The notes beneath the pieces are model-generated. The model was not told where the DNA came from. It searched no databases and worked only from the letters and a program-made list of their open reading frames with translations. From assembly GCA_900105225.1 (NCBI GenBank), contig LT629764.1, positions 2,621,501 to 2,685,500 on the forward strand: a stretch of DNA of 64,000 nt, in the 5' to 3' direction. Below, in pieces: positions 29,491-38,970 of the stretch; the stretch's first letter is position 1; each line of letters starts with the position of its first letter. Source of the DNA: Paenibacillaceae bacterium GAS479. GTDB taxonomy: Bacteria > Bacillota > Bacilli > Paenibacillales > Paenibacillaceae. Both the position numbers and the translations under genes were made by a program.

Positions 29491-29970
29491 TCAAATATCC
29501 CTAATTCTCGCGGTGTTTCCATTCTGCGTTACGGCGACAACCGGGGCATTAAATACATCCACACCAATGCCAGTAATAGGGCCCCCCGATATTTTTAACA
29601 CGGAAAACTTTACGTGAACGTATCCTACTTGATTACCTTGAGGATTAATTATTGAAAAAGGTGCTACACCGGACCCAGTGCAGACAACAAGAGGGGGATA
29701 GCTGCATCTCGGCGCAATGATCTGAAAGATTGATCGACGGCCTGGTACGATGACATGGTTTCTGGGGTCAGGAAGCGGTTCCTCGAAACTTCCAGAAAAA
29801 TCGTATCCTGCCATAGTAAAGTTGGCGGTCTCATTATAAACGTAGAATGCAGACGAAGCCAAAATCCCGAGGTCTGTGTTCTCTGGAATACGCTCTTGGA
29901 CAGGACTGCAAAAAACACTCGTAACAATGACTAGTAAAATAAACAAAACTAATACGGTTCCTAATTTCAT
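29491..29970 (-). CDS. Small membrane-anchored protein with YjcZ-like N-terminus (family member 3)
   Basis: The frame is open to 30048, but ATG 29970 follows GGGAGGC and gives MKLGTVLVLFILLVIV, nearly identical to the start of the protein at 12452. After the hydrophobic segment (residues 3-17) come about 140 residues with a likely beta fold (AFYVYNETANFTMAGYDFSG, PGRRSIFQIIAP). Length 159 aa. Shared features with the protein at 12452 are the YNY/YNE-type motif, aromatic strands and a PGQ/PGR turn. No known domain. Expected to be anchored in a membrane with the C-terminus exposed. Confidence 0.75.
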   Translation of the reverse strand: MKLGTVLVLFILLVIVTSVFCSPVQERIPENTDLGILASSAFYVYNETANFTMAGYDFSGSFEEPLPDPRNHVIVPGRRSIFQIIAPRCSYPPLVVCTGSGVAPFSIINPQGNQVGYVHVKFSVLKISGGPITGIGVDVFNAPVVAVTQNGNTARIRDI

Positions 29971-30127
29971 AAAAAAGCCTCCCATTAGAGCTATAACAAC
30001 ATCATATGAGAGATTGTTAGAATGGTTCGGGAAGCTCATGCTGTTCATAAGTCTATCTTTATTTGGGAATTTCTAGTACTATTTTTTAGCGAGCGCAGCT
30101 TGTAATAGAAGGAAGAGGAGATGCAGG

Positions 30128-30645
30128 ATGGAGACGTATTATTGGGATAGCCAAATCGAGTATTTAAAGAAATCTTTCCCTTGCCCTTGAAGAACAATAT
30201 GACCTCGCTGTCTGCCACGCTGTTCTGCTTCATCAAAGCGATCCACTGAAAATGCTTGAAAAAATGATTCAATGTGTCAGGCCTGAAGGGATGTTAATAG
30301 CATTTGAGACGCATTGGATCAGCAATAATGCCAGCTTCTATTTTGAGGGAATTGAGCAGTCGCGAGCCATTCTGCTGGGATTACTGCAAGAGCTTTTCGA
30401 ATAAGGTGAATATATATGATCCGGCGATGGATCAAGGCGAAGCGTCAGAGCTTTACGAAGCGATAAAATTCCATCACCCTGGAGAGCGCGAGCCTTTTGT
30501 ACAACAGTTAGTTGAACGAGGCATGCAACCTGAAGAAGCGGAACGACAATACGAGGCGGAGCAATACGTGTCGATGCACTTCACCTCATCTACTGCCGCA
30601 ACGTATGCCGCTGGCATGAAAATCACCTTTGGCACGGTGACGTAA
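30128..30645 (+). pseudogene. Decayed SAM-dependent methyltransferase
   Basis: An AGAGGAG site and ATG at 30128 give METYYWDSQIEYLKK and then a stop. In another frame 30183-30404 reads EEQYDLAVCHAVLLHQSDP and CVRPEGMLIAFETHWISNN, the post-motif region of class I methyltransferases, and stops at LLQELFE. From about 30405 a third frame continues KVNIYDPAMDQGEASELYEA and ends MKITFGTVT at 30645. These pieces are in the right order for one Bacillales methyltransferase of about 290 residues. The glycine-rich SAM-binding core between the first two pieces is deleted, so the product cannot be active. Confidence 0.75.
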
Positions 30646-30757
30646 CGCTTTAATTCCACTAAAATAACCAAGCCCGCACCATCTGACTGTATTATAATTG
30701 TCCATATTAAAACCGAAACCAATGCTAGAGTTACTTTCGGAAGGTGAGGGGAATTCC

Positions 30758-32566
30758 ATGCTAAAGTGGTTATTCATCAAGCGAAGCAGCGTACAGCAGA
30801 AAATGCTCTTCTCCTTCCTGGCGCTGGTCGTCCTGCCCCTCGGTTTATTCAGCTATATTTCCTTAACGATTTCAAGAAACACGATCGAAGAACAAGCAGG
30901 GGCGGCCAAGCTGAACTCCCTCCGACTTATTTCCCAAAAAATCGGAATCATGGCTTCCGATTTGAATGCGATTTCAACAATCTATTTTTCCAATGAAGAG
31001 CTGCGATCCTTGCTGCTAAGCCCAGCTGGCGACAAAGCTTACCAGGAACGGCTGCAGAAGCAATTCCTGACCAAGCTGATTGTAACTTATCGCTATGCAT
31101 ATACGTGGCTGGAGTATTACACCTCCATTTTTGGATTCAACAACGTGGAGCTTCACACCTTCTATAATGGCCCGCGTATCGGCATAAACACATTGCAAGA
31201 GTATCCTTGGTACCGGGAAGCCGTTGCTCAGGACGGTCGAATTACTTGGGTGTCCAACGCTACACAACGTCTCGAACCGACGATTGATGAAGATCAATAT
31301 GTATCGGCGGTCAGACTGCTGAAAGACTTCGAAAACAACAAACCTATCGGCCTTTTGATGATTAATGTTGGCGAAAGCTTTCTGTACAAGCAGTACGCGG
31401 ATGCTGTTACCGCAGATGAGCAAATGACTATTTTCGATAAAGCGGGCTCCGTAATTTCCGCGACGGATAAACAAAGGATCGGCGATTCCATGCTGGACTT
31501 GGCGTATTACAGCTCTTTTGTTGGGAATGAGGGTAACTTCAACGTAAACAAAGACGGCAAACCGATGTTAGTAACCTATTACAAAGTAGAGAGCACAGGC
31601 TGGACCCTCGTCTCCTATACACCTCTAGATATGCTGCTTCAAGATGTAAACAAGTCGCAATGGCTGACTTTAATCGTCCTTGCCGTGTTAATGCTGCTTT
31701 CCGTGCTTATGTCCTACTGGATTGCCAAGCGATTATCGGTGCCCATTCGCAGGCTGTATACGAGCATGAAGCGGGTCGAGATGGGTGATCTGAGTGAGCG
31801 AACGGACATTGGGGGCAATGATGAAATAGGTGAGCTAGCTTATAAATTCAACCGGATGGTCGGGAATATCGAAGATTTAAGGGACCGAGTCATTATGGAG
31901 CAGGAGTTAAAAAGAAAGACCGAAATGCAAAATTTGCAATCGCAAATTAGTACGCATTTTTTATATAACACGCTTGCTTCAATCCGCTCGATGCTCGTCA
32001 CAGAACCGGTGGACAAAGTAGATCAAGTCATCGTATCGCTAGTGAAGCTGCTCAGAAAAACTCTCTCCGACGAAAGTGAATACATCACGATTGCCGAGGA
32101 ACTCGACAACCTGCAAAACTATGTGAACATACAGATGGCGCGGCAATACGACAAACTGCAGGTGTATATCCACGTAGAAGAGCAGATAGGTTCCTATCGA
32201 ACGCTGAAGCTGCTGCTGCAGCCGCTGGTGGAAAATGCAATCTTCCATGGCATCGAACCGAAGACTGGCCCAGGGCAAATAACGATTGAGGGCTGGCAGG
32301 ACAAGGATACAATCAAGCTGCGGATTACGGATGATGGCGTCGGAATTTCTGCGATAGAAGCCGATGCGGCGGAGGATGGATCTTCACTAACGGAACGACT
32401 GTTAGCTACTGCAAGCGGGGTAGGAATTCATAATGTACACACCCGGATGCAAACTCATTTTGGCAATAAATACGGGTTGGAAGTGATTTATTCCGGTAAT
32501 GAAGGAACCTGTATTCTGCTTAGCTGGCCTTGTTTCATTCGAGTAGAGGAGTTGAAAGAGACTTGA
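30758..32566 (+). CDS. Sensor histidine kinase, YesM type
   Basis: The frame extends to 30698, but ATG 30758 follows AAGGTGAGGGG and places the first membrane helix (MLFSFLALVVLPLGLFSYIS) near the N-terminus. An extracellular sensor of about 250 residues follows, then a second helix (WLTLIVLAVLMLLSVLMSYW), HAMP (KRLSVPIRRLYTSMKRVEMG), His_kinase with QISTHFLYNTLASIRSM (H400), and HATPase with LVENAIFHGIEPK, DDGVGI and GVGIHNVHTRM. 602 aa. It overlaps the regulator gene by 4 bp. The kinase/regulator pair sits directly before a sugar importer and a sulfatase, so the signal is probably a sulfated glycan or its fragments (inference). Confidence 0.93.
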   Translation: MLKWLFIKRSSVQQKMLFSFLALVVLPLGLFSYISLTISRNTIEEQAGAAKLNSLRLISQKIGIMASDLNAISTIYFSNEELRSLLLSPAGDKAYQERLQKQFLTKLIVTYRYAYTWLEYYTSIFGFNNVELHTFYNGPRIGINTLQEYPWYREAVAQDGRITWVSNATQRLEPTIDEDQYVSAVRLLKDFENNKPIGLLMINVGESFLYKQYADAVTADEQMTIFDKAGSVISATDKQRIGDSMLDLAYYSSFVGNEGNFNVNKDGKPMLVTYYKVESTGWTLVSYTPLDMLLQDVNKSQWLTLIVLAVLMLLSVLMSYWIAKRLSVPIRRLYTSMKRVEMGDLSERTDIGGNDEIGELAYKFNRMVGNIEDLRDRVIMEQELKRKTEMQNLQSQISTHFLYNTLASIRSMLVTEPVDKVDQVIVSLVKLLRKTLSDESEYITIAEELDNLQNYVNIQMARQYDKLQVYIHVEEQIGSYRTLKLLLQPLVENAIFHGIEPKTGPGQITIEGWQDKDTIKLRITDDGVGISAIEADAAEDGSSLTERLLATASGVGIHNVHTRMQTHFGNKYGLEVIYSGNEGTCILLSWPCFIRVEELKET

Positions 32567-34188
32567 ATATCGTAATTGTCGACGATGAAGCTCAAATCCG
32601 GCGTTGGCTGGAGATCCTACTGAGTAAAACGGAGCTTTCAATAAATCTGGTTGCGTCATGCAGCAATGGGAAAGAGGCGCTGGACGTTTGCAGGACGGTG
32701 GATGTCGACGTTGTCATTACCGATATTAAAATGCCCGTTATGGACGGCATCTCCTTCATCCGCATCCTGAAACAAGAGCGGCCTGCGATTGAAAGCCTAA
32801 TCCTCAGCTCATACAGTGAGTTTCAATATGCCTCTGAAGCTATTAAAGCGGGCGCCAGTGATTATATTCTAAAAGCGGAAATAACTGCTTCCGATCTTAG
32901 CAAGGTTTTGGGAAGGGTCAAGCAAGAAATCGAGAAGGAACGACTGCGCGACCGAGAAGTGTACAGCCTGAAAAGCACGATTAATGTTAATCAACTGGCG
33001 CTGCGATCGTTATTTTTCAGCGATTTGGTGTATGGCAAGAAGATCAGCGCTCACGAGTTTGAAGAGAAAATGGGGACGCTGCGTATTCCGCTGCGGAGCA
33101 AACATTTGATGGTGATGGTCATTCGGAGCGATGATCCGGCTAATCGGAAGGAACAAGTGAAAATTCAGGACTCTGTGCTTCTGGACTCCGCCGTGATGAA
33201 CATTATCGACGAGACTTTGCTTACGGAGGCGGAGAGCGGCTGCTGTTTCGTTTTTGAAAAAGAGTATTACGTCGCGCTGTTCAACTACGGGCACTGGTCC
33301 GAGAAATCGTTGCGGGAAACGACGCTCCAGTATGCGCAACGCATCTCTAACTACTTGCAGGATCATCTTGGTTTATCGGTTTCTGTCGGGATCAGCTTGC
33401 CTGCCCTGCAATTCTCTTCTATAGGTCAGCAATTGGAAGAGGCGCGAGCGGTGCTGAGTCACAAGCGATTTTACGGCAGGAAAAATATTTCCTGGCATTC
33501 CGATGAACCGATGACGCCGAATGCTGCCCCTACCTCTTTGCAGAAGTATTTGCAGACCCTATCGGAACTGCTGGACACCAATCAATTTGAGATGATTTCT
33601 CCCTATCTTCAAGAAGTGCTGGAGGATGTGGGGAGGAAGATGGTATGGAGCGAAAAAGAAGCCAAGGCTTTTGGCGTGGAAGCTGTATTTTTACTGCAGC
33701 GGATGCTGCGCCGATTGAGCGTTGCATCAGGTGATAAAGGCCATACCCTCGATAGGGATAGCCCGCATGAAGAAATGGTCAACCTGCCTACGTTTGGACA
33801 TGTGACGAGTTGGTTGCTTGCTCGTGCATCCGATGTCATTGCAACCGCAGACATGCTGCGACATCCTTACAGCGAGGCGATCCGCAAAGTATGCGATTAT
33901 GTGAAAATACACTATGCGGACGGCGCCTCCTTGCAGCAAGCGGCGGATTATGTGCATTTGAACAAAAACTATCTCAGCGAGCTGTTCAAAAAAGAAACGG
34001 GCAGCAGCTACAATGACTACGTCACGCTAGTGCGAATCGATAAAATCAAAGCTCTTATTTTAGAAGGGAATATCCCTATCGGCCAATTGCCTGAAATCGT
34101 CGGTTATCCAGACGGAAGTTATCTATCCAAGGTGTTTAAAAAAGTAACCGGCATGACGCCTTTGGAGTTTAAACGTAAAAAAATATGA
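32563..34188 (+). CDS. AraC-type response regulator, YesN type
   Basis: TTG at 32563 overlaps the kinase stop as TTGA and gives (M)NIVIVDDEAQIRRWLEI; the longer frame from 32530 has no better site. REC domain with D7/D8, phosphoacceptor D54 (VITDIKMPVMDG) and Lys in ASDYILKAE. A middle region of about 300 residues follows. The C-terminal AraC unit has ASLQQAADYVHLNKNYLSEL and IGQLPEIVGYPDGSYLSKVF, ending TGMTPLEFKRKKI. 541 aa. Probable activator of the importer/sulfatase operon starting 160 bp downstream. Confidence 0.93.
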   Translation: MNIVIVDDEAQIRRWLEILLSKTELSINLVASCSNGKEALDVCRTVDVDVVITDIKMPVMDGISFIRILKQERPAIESLILSSYSEFQYASEAIKAGASDYILKAEITASDLSKVLGRVKQEIEKERLRDREVYSLKSTINVNQLALRSLFFSDLVYGKKISAHEFEEKMGTLRIPLRSKHLMVMVIRSDDPANRKEQVKIQDSVLLDSAVMNIIDETLLTEAESGCCFVFEKEYYVALFNYGHWSEKSLRETTLQYAQRISNYLQDHLGLSVSVGISLPALQFSSIGQQLEEARAVLSHKRFYGRKNISWHSDEPMTPNAAPTSLQKYLQTLSELLDTNQFEMISPYLQEVLEDVGRKMVWSEKEAKAFGVEAVFLLQRMLRRLSVASGDKGHTLDRDSPHEEMVNLPTFGHVTSWLLARASDVIATADMLRHPYSEAIRKVCDYVKIHYADGASLQQAADYVHLNKNYLSELFKKETGSSYNDYVTLVRIDKIKALILEGNIPIGQLPEIVGYPDGSYLSKVFKKVTGMTPLEFKRKKI

Positions 34189-34194
34189 GAAATA

Positions 34195-34228
34195 CAGCCC
34201 GCCTTTCTTTCGAGAGCTGGGCTTTTTG
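34195..34228 (+). terminator. Weak intrinsic terminator after the regulator gene
   Basis: AGCCC and GGGCT separated by 18 nt, followed by TTTTTG. The stem is short. Confidence 0.5.
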
Positions 34229-34350
34229 TTGTGAAAACATGACCAAAGATGCCGAAAATAAGAACAAAAATGATTCATTTCTTTTCTTATAATGAAAACA
34301 CGGCACAGAGATACAGCCGCAATCATGAACATAAAGGCGGGGGAGTCAAT

Positions 34351-35718
34351 ATGAAAAAGTGGAATAAAATGGCGATCGGCGTTACGGCGTTAAGCTTAAT
34401 GACGGCGCTTGCGGCTTGCGGATCCAATTCCAGCCCGGCTTCAAACAAGGCCAGCAATACGAACTCGACCAACACAACTAAGGAATCTGCAGCTCCTCAA
34501 AGCACAACGGAAAAGCCTGTTGAAATTTCGTTTGCTAACTGGATCTCCGTTGAGGACGGGACGAAAGAAGCTTACAACCAATTGATCGCAGAGTTTGAAA
34601 AAGCGAATCCATCCATCAAGGTAAAATCAATCGGAATCCCGTTTGCTCAGTTTAAAGACCAGGTTCTGGTCAGCTCGGCCGGCGGCAATCCGCCAGATGT
34701 GACCATGTCCAATCAGAACTTCACTCCAGCATTCGTTGGAGCTAATGTGGCGGCGCCAGCGCAAGAGCTGCTCGATGCAGAGATCATCAACGACATCGTT
34801 GATGGCAGCAAAGCCGGCGTCACATTCGATGGCAAGGTAATGGCGATGCCTTGGGCACCGCATCCGAGCGCATTGTTCTGGAACAAAAACCTTTACACCA
34901 AAGCAGGCCTGGACCCGGAGAAACCGCCGACAACTTGGGATGAAATGATCCAAAACGCCAAGAAAATTGCCGCCCTCGGCAAAGATGAGAACGGCACTCC
35001 TATTTATGGCATCGGCGAAACGGGAGCTTCTGATTCCTATACCGGGAACATGCTGCTTCGCATCAGTTATTCGTTCGGCGGCAAATTCGTCGATGATCAA
35101 GGCAACATTGTTTACGATCAAGGAACGGCGCTGAAAGAATCCCTGTTATACATGAAAGATCTAATCGACAACAAAGTATCCCCTCAGGGCGCTGCAATGG
35201 CTGATCTTAGACCTATGTTCGCGACAGGAGCGCTCGGCATGTTGGTTGACGGCGACTTCGGCCGTACGAACTTCCGCAATATGAGCGGCAAAGGTGCTGA
35301 ATTTGATAAAGAGTGGGGCGTTACAACTGTACCTGTAAGTAAAACGGGCAAAAGTGAAACGTTCTTCACGGAGCATCAGCTGATCGTAACAGCTGGTAGT
35401 GAGAAGCAAGAAGCAGCTGCTAAATTCGTGGAATACCTCGTATCCAAAGAGGCTATGGGCATTTATCACAAGCTGAATGGGGTTATGTCGGCGCGTAAGT
35501 CGATCTCTGAGCTGCCAGAAATGAACGAGGACGATTACTCCAGAATATTCAATACTCAAATGAAAACAGCTTCACCGCTCCCTTCCAAAAATCCAAAGTT
35601 CGACAATGCGATGAAAAACTCCACCGATATGATCGTGATGGTAACCGAGGGTGGAAAAAGCCCAGATGAAGCCATTGCCACTGTTATGCCCAAAATTAAA
35701 GAGCTGTACAAAAAATAG
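34351..35718 (+). CDS. ABC sugar-binding lipoprotein (solute-binding family 1)
   Basis: The frame is open to 34249, but ATG 34351 follows GGCGGGGGAG and gives a lipoprotein signal peptide (MKKWNKMAIGVTALSLM) with lipobox LAAC. A Ser/Asn/Thr linker follows, then the type 1 solute-binding fold (EISFANWISVEDGTKEAYNQ, VSSAGGNPPDVTMS, VMAMPWAPHPSALFWNKNLY). 455 aa, typical of MalE/UgpB-like proteins. It is the first gene of a binding protein, two permeases and sulfatase run, and probably binds a sulfated or related oligosaccharide (inference from the sulfatase). Confidence 0.92.
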   Translation: MKKWNKMAIGVTALSLMTALAACGSNSSPASNKASNTNSTNTTKESAAPQSTTEKPVEISFANWISVEDGTKEAYNQLIAEFEKANPSIKVKSIGIPFAQFKDQVLVSSAGGNPPDVTMSNQNFTPAFVGANVAAPAQELLDAEIINDIVDGSKAGVTFDGKVMAMPWAPHPSALFWNKNLYTKAGLDPEKPPTTWDEMIQNAKKIAALGKDENGTPIYGIGETGASDSYTGNMLLRISYSFGGKFVDDQGNIVYDQGTALKESLLYMKDLIDNKVSPQGAAMADLRPMFATGALGMLVDGDFGRTNFRNMSGKGAEFDKEWGVTTVPVSKTGKSETFFTEHQLIVTAGSEKQEAAAKFVEYLVSKEAMGIYHKLNGVMSARKSISELPEMNEDDYSRIFNTQMKTASPLPSKNPKFDNAMKNSTDMIVMVTEGGKSPDEAIATVMPKIKELYKK

Positions 35719-35730
35719 AGATCAGCATGT

Positions 35731-35760
35731 GGCGGGAGCGGCGCTATGCTTCCGCCTTTC
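35731..35760 (+). terminator. Intercistronic hairpin, likely partial terminator
   Basis: GGCGGGAGC and GCTTCCGCC with an 8-nt loop, then TTTC. It lies between binding-protein and permease genes, where attenuation commonly keeps binding protein in excess. Confidence 0.6.
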
Positions 35761-35798
35761 TTCTTAGAGTCACAAGATACTGGATGGGGTGAGAGAAA

Positions 35799-36689
35799 TT
35801 GAATGTGAGACTAACCCGGCATCATAAAAACATCATTTTTGCATCCGTCTTGATGTTACCGGCGTTTGCACTGCTGGCACTTACCATTATTAGCCCGCTG
35901 ATCAAGTCTGTTTTAATGAGCTTCACCGACTACTCCTTGCTTTCTCCGGAACAAAATTGGAACAACTTTGCCAACTACAAGGAATTGTTGCGCTCATCCG
36001 ATTTTTATCATTCCTTAACCGTAACTTTAAGATATGTGGTCATTACGGTCATACTCGATTTAGTTATCGGGATGTCCCTTGCTATAGTATTGAATCGGAA
36101 TATTCGATTCCGCGGATTTTTCCGCAGCATCATTATGATTCCGTGGGCGATTCCAACGATTGTATCCGCACTTATTTTCATGTGGATTTATCAAGGCGAT
36201 TATGGCGTGCTCAACTATGTGCTAACTAACTTAGGCATCATTGATGACAATATCAACTGGCTTCGCAGCACGGATTACGCCCTTTCGTCCATCATTGTGG
36301 TGGCGGTGTTTCGGCAAACGCCTTTGGTTGCGGTCATGCTTTTGGCAGGTTTGCAGGGTATTTCAAGCAGTCTGTATGAAGCAGCTCGGATCGACGGCGC
36401 CAACGGTTGGCAGGTATTTAGAAAGATTACCCTTCCGATGCTGAAGCCCGTAATCGGCAGCGTTGCGCTCATTATGATCGTGAATAACTTCCAGATGTTC
36501 ACCTTATTCTTTACGCTTACGAACGGCGGGCCGGCAGGAGCCACAACATCACTCGCTATTCATACGTATATTACGGCCTTTTCGCAGTATGAGATGGGAA
36601 AAGCTTCGGCAATCGGTGTTATTTGGCTGCTGCTGTTGTTTGCCTTCTCGATGGTCTTTACCCGCATAATGAACCGGGACGACAGATAG
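35799..36689 (+). CDS. ABC sugar importer permease, MalF/UgpA type
   Basis: TTG start after GGGGTGAG. Six membrane segments, the first being IFASVLMLPAFALLALTIIS. The EAA loop is YEAARIDGANGWQVFRKITL, and the region LTNGGPAGATTSLAIHTYI is typical of UgpA-like subunits. 296 aa. It is followed 12 bp later by the partner permease. No ATPase gene is present, so a shared MsmX-type ATPase elsewhere is expected. Confidence 0.92.
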   Translation: MNVRLTRHHKNIIFASVLMLPAFALLALTIISPLIKSVLMSFTDYSLLSPEQNWNNFANYKELLRSSDFYHSLTVTLRYVVITVILDLVIGMSLAIVLNRNIRFRGFFRSIIMIPWAIPTIVSALIFMWIYQGDYGVLNYVLTNLGIIDDNINWLRSTDYALSSIIVVAVFRQTPLVAVMLLAGLQGISSSLYEAARIDGANGWQVFRKITLPMLKPVIGSVALIMIVNNFQMFTLFFTLTNGGPAGATTSLAIHTYITAFSQYEMGKASAIGVIWLLLLFAFSMVFTRIMNRDDR

Positions 36690-36701
36690 GGGGTTTCTCA
36701 C

Positions 36702-37580
36702 TTGAATCAAATCGCTAAACGGCTCCTCAAATCCACCAGGCCTCAGAGTTCAACACCGCGCACTTCCGAGCTGGGGAGCTACATCTTTCTAGGAGCCATT
36801 CTTCTGTTCCTCATGTTCCCGGTGTATTGGATCATCGTAACGTCCTTGCATACAAACGCCGACCTGCTGCAGCTTCCACCTAAGTGGTTTCCGGTAAATC
36901 CTGATTTCAGCAGCTACAAAGAAATTTTAGGATCATCCGTCTTTCTTACCTTTTATAAAAATACGATTCTGGTCGCTTCCGGCGCAACCGTCTTGTGTAT
37001 CTTTGTATCCATCTTTGCGGGTTATGCACTCTCGCGGTTCAAGTTCAAAGGCAGCAATCTTTTAACACTTCTCTTTTTATCTGCTCAAATGTTCCCCACG
37101 GTTACGTTGGTCATTGGTCTCTACTCCCAATACCAGGCTTTCAATCTGCTGAACACTCATTATGTGCTTATTTTAGCTTCTACTTCAGCTTCACTGCCGT
37201 TCAGCATTATGCTGATGCGCACCTTTTTCAACGGCATTTCGCGAGAGCTGGAGGAAGCGGCTGAGATCGATGGAGCATCCCGCTTCAAAACTTTATTTGC
37301 CGTCATCGTACCTCTTTCCAAGCCGGGCATTATGGCCATCGCCATTTATACCTTCCTGATTGCCTGGGATGACTTCTTGTTCGGACTAACGCTTGTTAGC
37401 GATATTAACAAAAGAACGCTTAGTCCCGGTCTGTCCCTGACCTACCTTGGCGAATATTCTGCCAACTGGTCGGGCGCCACAGCAGCGGCAGCGGCGGCAA
37501 CGATTCCTTTGCTCATCGTATTTATGTTCCTTCAGCGCTACATGGTTGAGGGCTTGACCGCAGGTGGAGTAAAAGAATAA
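36702..37580 (+). CDS. ABC sugar importer permease, MalG/UgpE type
   Basis: TTG start just after AGGGGG. Membrane helices begin at YIFLGAILLFLMFPVYWIIV. LSRFKFKG, the LFLSAQMFPTVTLVIGLY segment and the EAA loop (ELEEAAEIDGASRFKTLFAV) are typical of MalG-type subunits, as is the C-terminus FLQRYMVEGLTAGGVKE. 292 aa. Forms the channel with the permease encoded upstream, and is followed 30 bp later by the sulfatase gene in the same operon. Confidence 0.92.
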   Translation: MNQIAKRLLKSTRPQSSTPRTSELGSYIFLGAILLFLMFPVYWIIVTSLHTNADLLQLPPKWFPVNPDFSSYKEILGSSVFLTFYKNTILVASGATVLCIFVSIFAGYALSRFKFKGSNLLTLLFLSAQMFPTVTLVIGLYSQYQAFNLLNTHYVLILASTSASLPFSIMLMRTFFNGISRELEEAAEIDGASRFKTLFAVIVPLSKPGIMAIAIYTFLIAWDDFLFGLTLVSDINKRTLSPGLSLTYLGEYSANWSGATAAAAAATIPLLIVFMFLQRYMVEGLTAGGVKE

Positions 37581-37610
37581 TCATCCTGGATTGATGGAGG
37601 GAAAAGGTAC

Positions 37611-38957
37611 TTGAGTAAGCAGCCGAATGTCATCGTATTTTTCACCGATCAACAACGCTGGGATACGTCAGGATTGCATGGCAATCCGCTTGGCTTGATG
37701 CCGAACTTTGACCGAATGGCTCTCAAGGGAGCCCATTTGACCCATTCTTTCACTTGTCAGCCGGTGTGTGGGCCGGCGCGATCCTGCTTGCAGACAGGCA
37801 AGTATGCTACTACGACCGGATGTTACAAGAATGGCATTCCTTTGCCGGAAGGCTCCCAAACACTGGCTCATTACTTCAACGAAGCCGGCTATCATACCGG
37901 GTACATCGGGAAATGGCACTTAGCTCATCAAGAGCCGGTTCCGGTCGAGAAACGAGGCGGGTATCAGGAATGGCTGGCTGCCGACGTGCTGGAATTTTGC
38001 TCGGATGCTTATGACACAACGCTTTACGACGATGACGGCAAAGCGGTCAAGCTTCCCGGCTATCGGGTGGATGCGTTGACTGATGCCGCGATTCGCTACG
38101 TTGACCGCCATAAGGAAGAACCATTTTTCCTCTTTGTCTCCTACCTGGAGCCTCATCACCAGAATCATCGGGATGATTATCCGGCTCCGGACGGATATGC
38201 CGAGCGGTATGCCAGCACCTGGCTGCCGCCAGACCTAGCTGCTCTAGGAGGAACAACACATCAACATATTGGCGGGTATTACGGCATGGTGAAAAGGCTT
38301 GATGAGGCACTTGGCCGGGTTCTCGATGCACTCAAGTCGCTCCAGCTCGACGAGAATACAATCGTACTGTTCACTTCTGATCACGGCAACCATTTCAAAA
38401 CACGCAATGGCGAATACAAACGTTCCGTTCATGATGCCTCTATCCGTGTGCCAACAGCGTTTACCGGACCGGGCTTTTTTGGCGGACGCCAAGTCCAGGA
38501 GCTAGTTAGCTTGATTGATTTGCCGCCTACATTGCTTGATGCCGCTGGCATCCCTGTTCCGGAAGATATGCAGGGCCGTTCGATTCTGCCTTTGGTGCAG
38601 GGAAAGGCGGAGGATTGGCCAGAGGATGTTTTTGTGCAGATTAGCGAGTCGGAAGTTGCCCGTGCCGTGCGGACAAAAAGGTGGAAGTATGGGGTGAGCG
38701 CTCCGGGTAAAGACCCGTTCGCCTATTCCGGCTCCGATCATTATGTAGAAACGTACTTATACGATCTTTATGCTGATCCTTATGAGCTGACGAATCTGGC
38801 GGGAGCAGCTTCGCATCGCCAGGTTGCCGACGTGATGAAAGCTCGGCTGCTGAACCGTATGGTGGAGGCGGGAGAGACTCCTTTGCCTGCGATTGAGCTG
38901 GCCGCTGATTATGCTTCAGGACAACGCAGAGTACAACCGGATGAAGCTAGAAGCTGA
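37611..38957 (+). CDS. Type I (formylglycine) sulfatase
   Basis: TTG start with GGAGGG upstream. The alkaline-phosphatase-fold sulfatase signature is intact: metal-binding FFTDQQRWD near the N-terminus and the maturation motif C53-G-P-A-R57 within CQPVCGPARSCLQTGKYATT, where Cys53 is converted to formylglycine. Further motifs are GYHTGYIGKWHL and LFTSDHGNHFKTRN. 448 aa with no signal peptide, so it acts in the cytoplasm on imported sulfated sugars. The Cys-type motif needs a maturase (FGE or anaerobic SME), and none is in the window. It completes a sensing, uptake and desulfation module. Confidence 0.92.
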   Translation: MSKQPNVIVFFTDQQRWDTSGLHGNPLGLMPNFDRMALKGAHLTHSFTCQPVCGPARSCLQTGKYATTTGCYKNGIPLPEGSQTLAHYFNEAGYHTGYIGKWHLAHQEPVPVEKRGGYQEWLAADVLEFCSDAYDTTLYDDDGKAVKLPGYRVDALTDAAIRYVDRHKEEPFFLFVSYLEPHHQNHRDDYPAPDGYAERYASTWLPPDLAALGGTTHQHIGGYYGMVKRLDEALGRVLDALKSLQLDENTIVLFTSDHGNHFKTRNGEYKRSVHDASIRVPTAFTGPGFFGGRQVQELVSLIDLPPTLLDAAGIPVPEDMQGRSILPLVQGKAEDWPEDVFVQISESEVARAVRTKRWKYGVSAPGKDPFAYSGSDHYVETYLYDLYADPYELTNLAGAASHRQVADVMKARLLNRMVEAGETPLPAIELAADYASGQRRVQPDEARS

Positions 38958-38970
38958 TTGCATTGCTTCG

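Noticed and set aside
29280-29522. 80-codon minus-strand frame downstream of the small protein gene at 29491
   Set aside because: Composition is not protein-like, there is no ribosome site, and it overlaps the supported gene end.
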